Part shown: piece by piece, positions 5,056-5,362 of the stretch
Position numbering within the stretch: position 1 is the stretch's first letter
How the letters are laid out: each line of letters starts with the position of its first letter
DNA from: Clostridia bacterium
Lineage (GTDB): Bacteria > Bacillota_E > SLMV01 > PUMD01
Length of the DNA stretch: 5,362 bases
Assembly: GCA_003562655.1 (NCBI GenBank)
Contig: PWUC01000088.1
Coordinates: forward strand, 1 to 5,362
Direction: 5' to 3'
Made by a program: the position numbers and the translations under genes
The notes under the pieces: model-generated
Told to the model about the DNA's origin: nothing
Databases searched by the model: none
What the model saw: the letters and a program-made list of their open reading frames with translations, nothing else

Positions 5056-5362
5056 ATGAATCACTTACGGGACGACACCCCCAGCGGCAAATCCATCATC
5101 GAGCTCCAACATCTGTTGGATTCAGGCGCACTGACGTCCGTTGGGGCGGTCCAGTTCTTCCTGCACCGCATTGCCCGCCACGACAGCCGGCCCGAGGGCA
5201 TCAACGCCTTTCTGGAGATCAACCCGGATGCGATGTTCATCGCTGAGGCCATGGACATGGAGCGAGGGCAGAAGGGCCCCCGCGGGCCTCTGCACGGCAT
5301 ACCCGTGCTGCTGAAGGACAACATAGACACTTCCGACAGGATGCACACCAGCGCGGGGACAC
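5056..5362 (+). CDS. Amidase-signature family hydrolase, N-terminal part (cut by window edge)
   Basis: The first 102 codons of an amidase-signature (GatA/peptide amidase-like) enzyme are visible; the full family length is usually about 450-520 aa. The family hydrolyses carboxamides with a Lys-cisSer-Ser triad. Here the N-terminal helix pair (SIIELQHLLDSGALTSV, 13-29) leads to INAFLEINPDA (49-59) and the family block GPLHGIPVLLKDNIDT (77-92). K87 is the catalytic lysine; the two serines of the GSSGGS region lie beyond the window. The DRMHTSAG run after it (94-101) resembles peptide amidases and related amidases more than tRNA-charging GatA, and there are no gatB or gatC neighbours. The perfect RBS sets the start. 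There is no signal peptide. Its divergent neighbour is a D-aminoacylase-type hydrolase, so a joint role in breaking down amides or modified peptides is plausible but unproven. Confidence 0.88.
   Translation, partial: MNHLRDDTPSGKSIIELQHLLDSGALTSVGAVQFFLHRIARHDSRPEGINAFLEINPDAMFIAEAMDMERGQKGPRGPLHGIPVLLKDNIDTSDRMHTSAGT

Overview
The window is GC-rich (roughly 60% by eye) with strong AGGAGG-type ribosome binding sites, and it reads as bacterial chromosome from a free-living heterotroph. The phylum cannot be fixed from sequence alone. No phage, transposon, CRISPR, rRNA or tRNA signal was found.

Layout. Four genes point left (minus strand) and one points right. From left to right: (1) the first 22 codons of an unidentified minus-strand gene (1-66), with a good sigma70-type promoter and two TGTGA/TCAC palindromes upstream; (2) about 500 bases with no convincing gene; (3) a hairpin plus T-rich tract (565-618) that looks like the terminator of the next gene; (4) a PanB-family ketopantoate hydroxymethyltransferase (788-1645, minus, GTG start); (5) a leader or intergenic stretch of about 330 bases; (6) an uncharacterised multi-spanning membrane protein (1977-2807, minus) with its own extended -10 promoter; (7) an intergenic stretch with three perfect inverted repeats, the strongest just past the stop of the next gene; (8) an N-acyl-D-amino-acid deacylase (D-aminoacylase) family amidohydrolase (3029-4657, minus) with all expected metal ligands; (9) a divergent intergenic region of about 400 bases with a 12-bp direct repeat; (10) the first 102 codons of an amidase-signature hydrolase (from 5056, plus), cut by the window edge.

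How the genes may work together. The clearest functional pairing is the divergent deacylase/amidase pair. Both families cleave amide bonds, and the shared upstream region holds a candidate operator, so a co-regulated role in using N-acylated or D-amino-acid-containing amides is a reasonable inference. PanB and the membrane protein are separated from that pair and from each other by promoter- or terminator-like signals, so they are more likely independent units than one operon. No panC or panD lies beside panB here. I do not see strong evidence of a new multi-gene system. The best leads are the tandem regulatory palindromes at the left end, the direct repeat between the two amide hydrolases, and the unassigned membrane protein.
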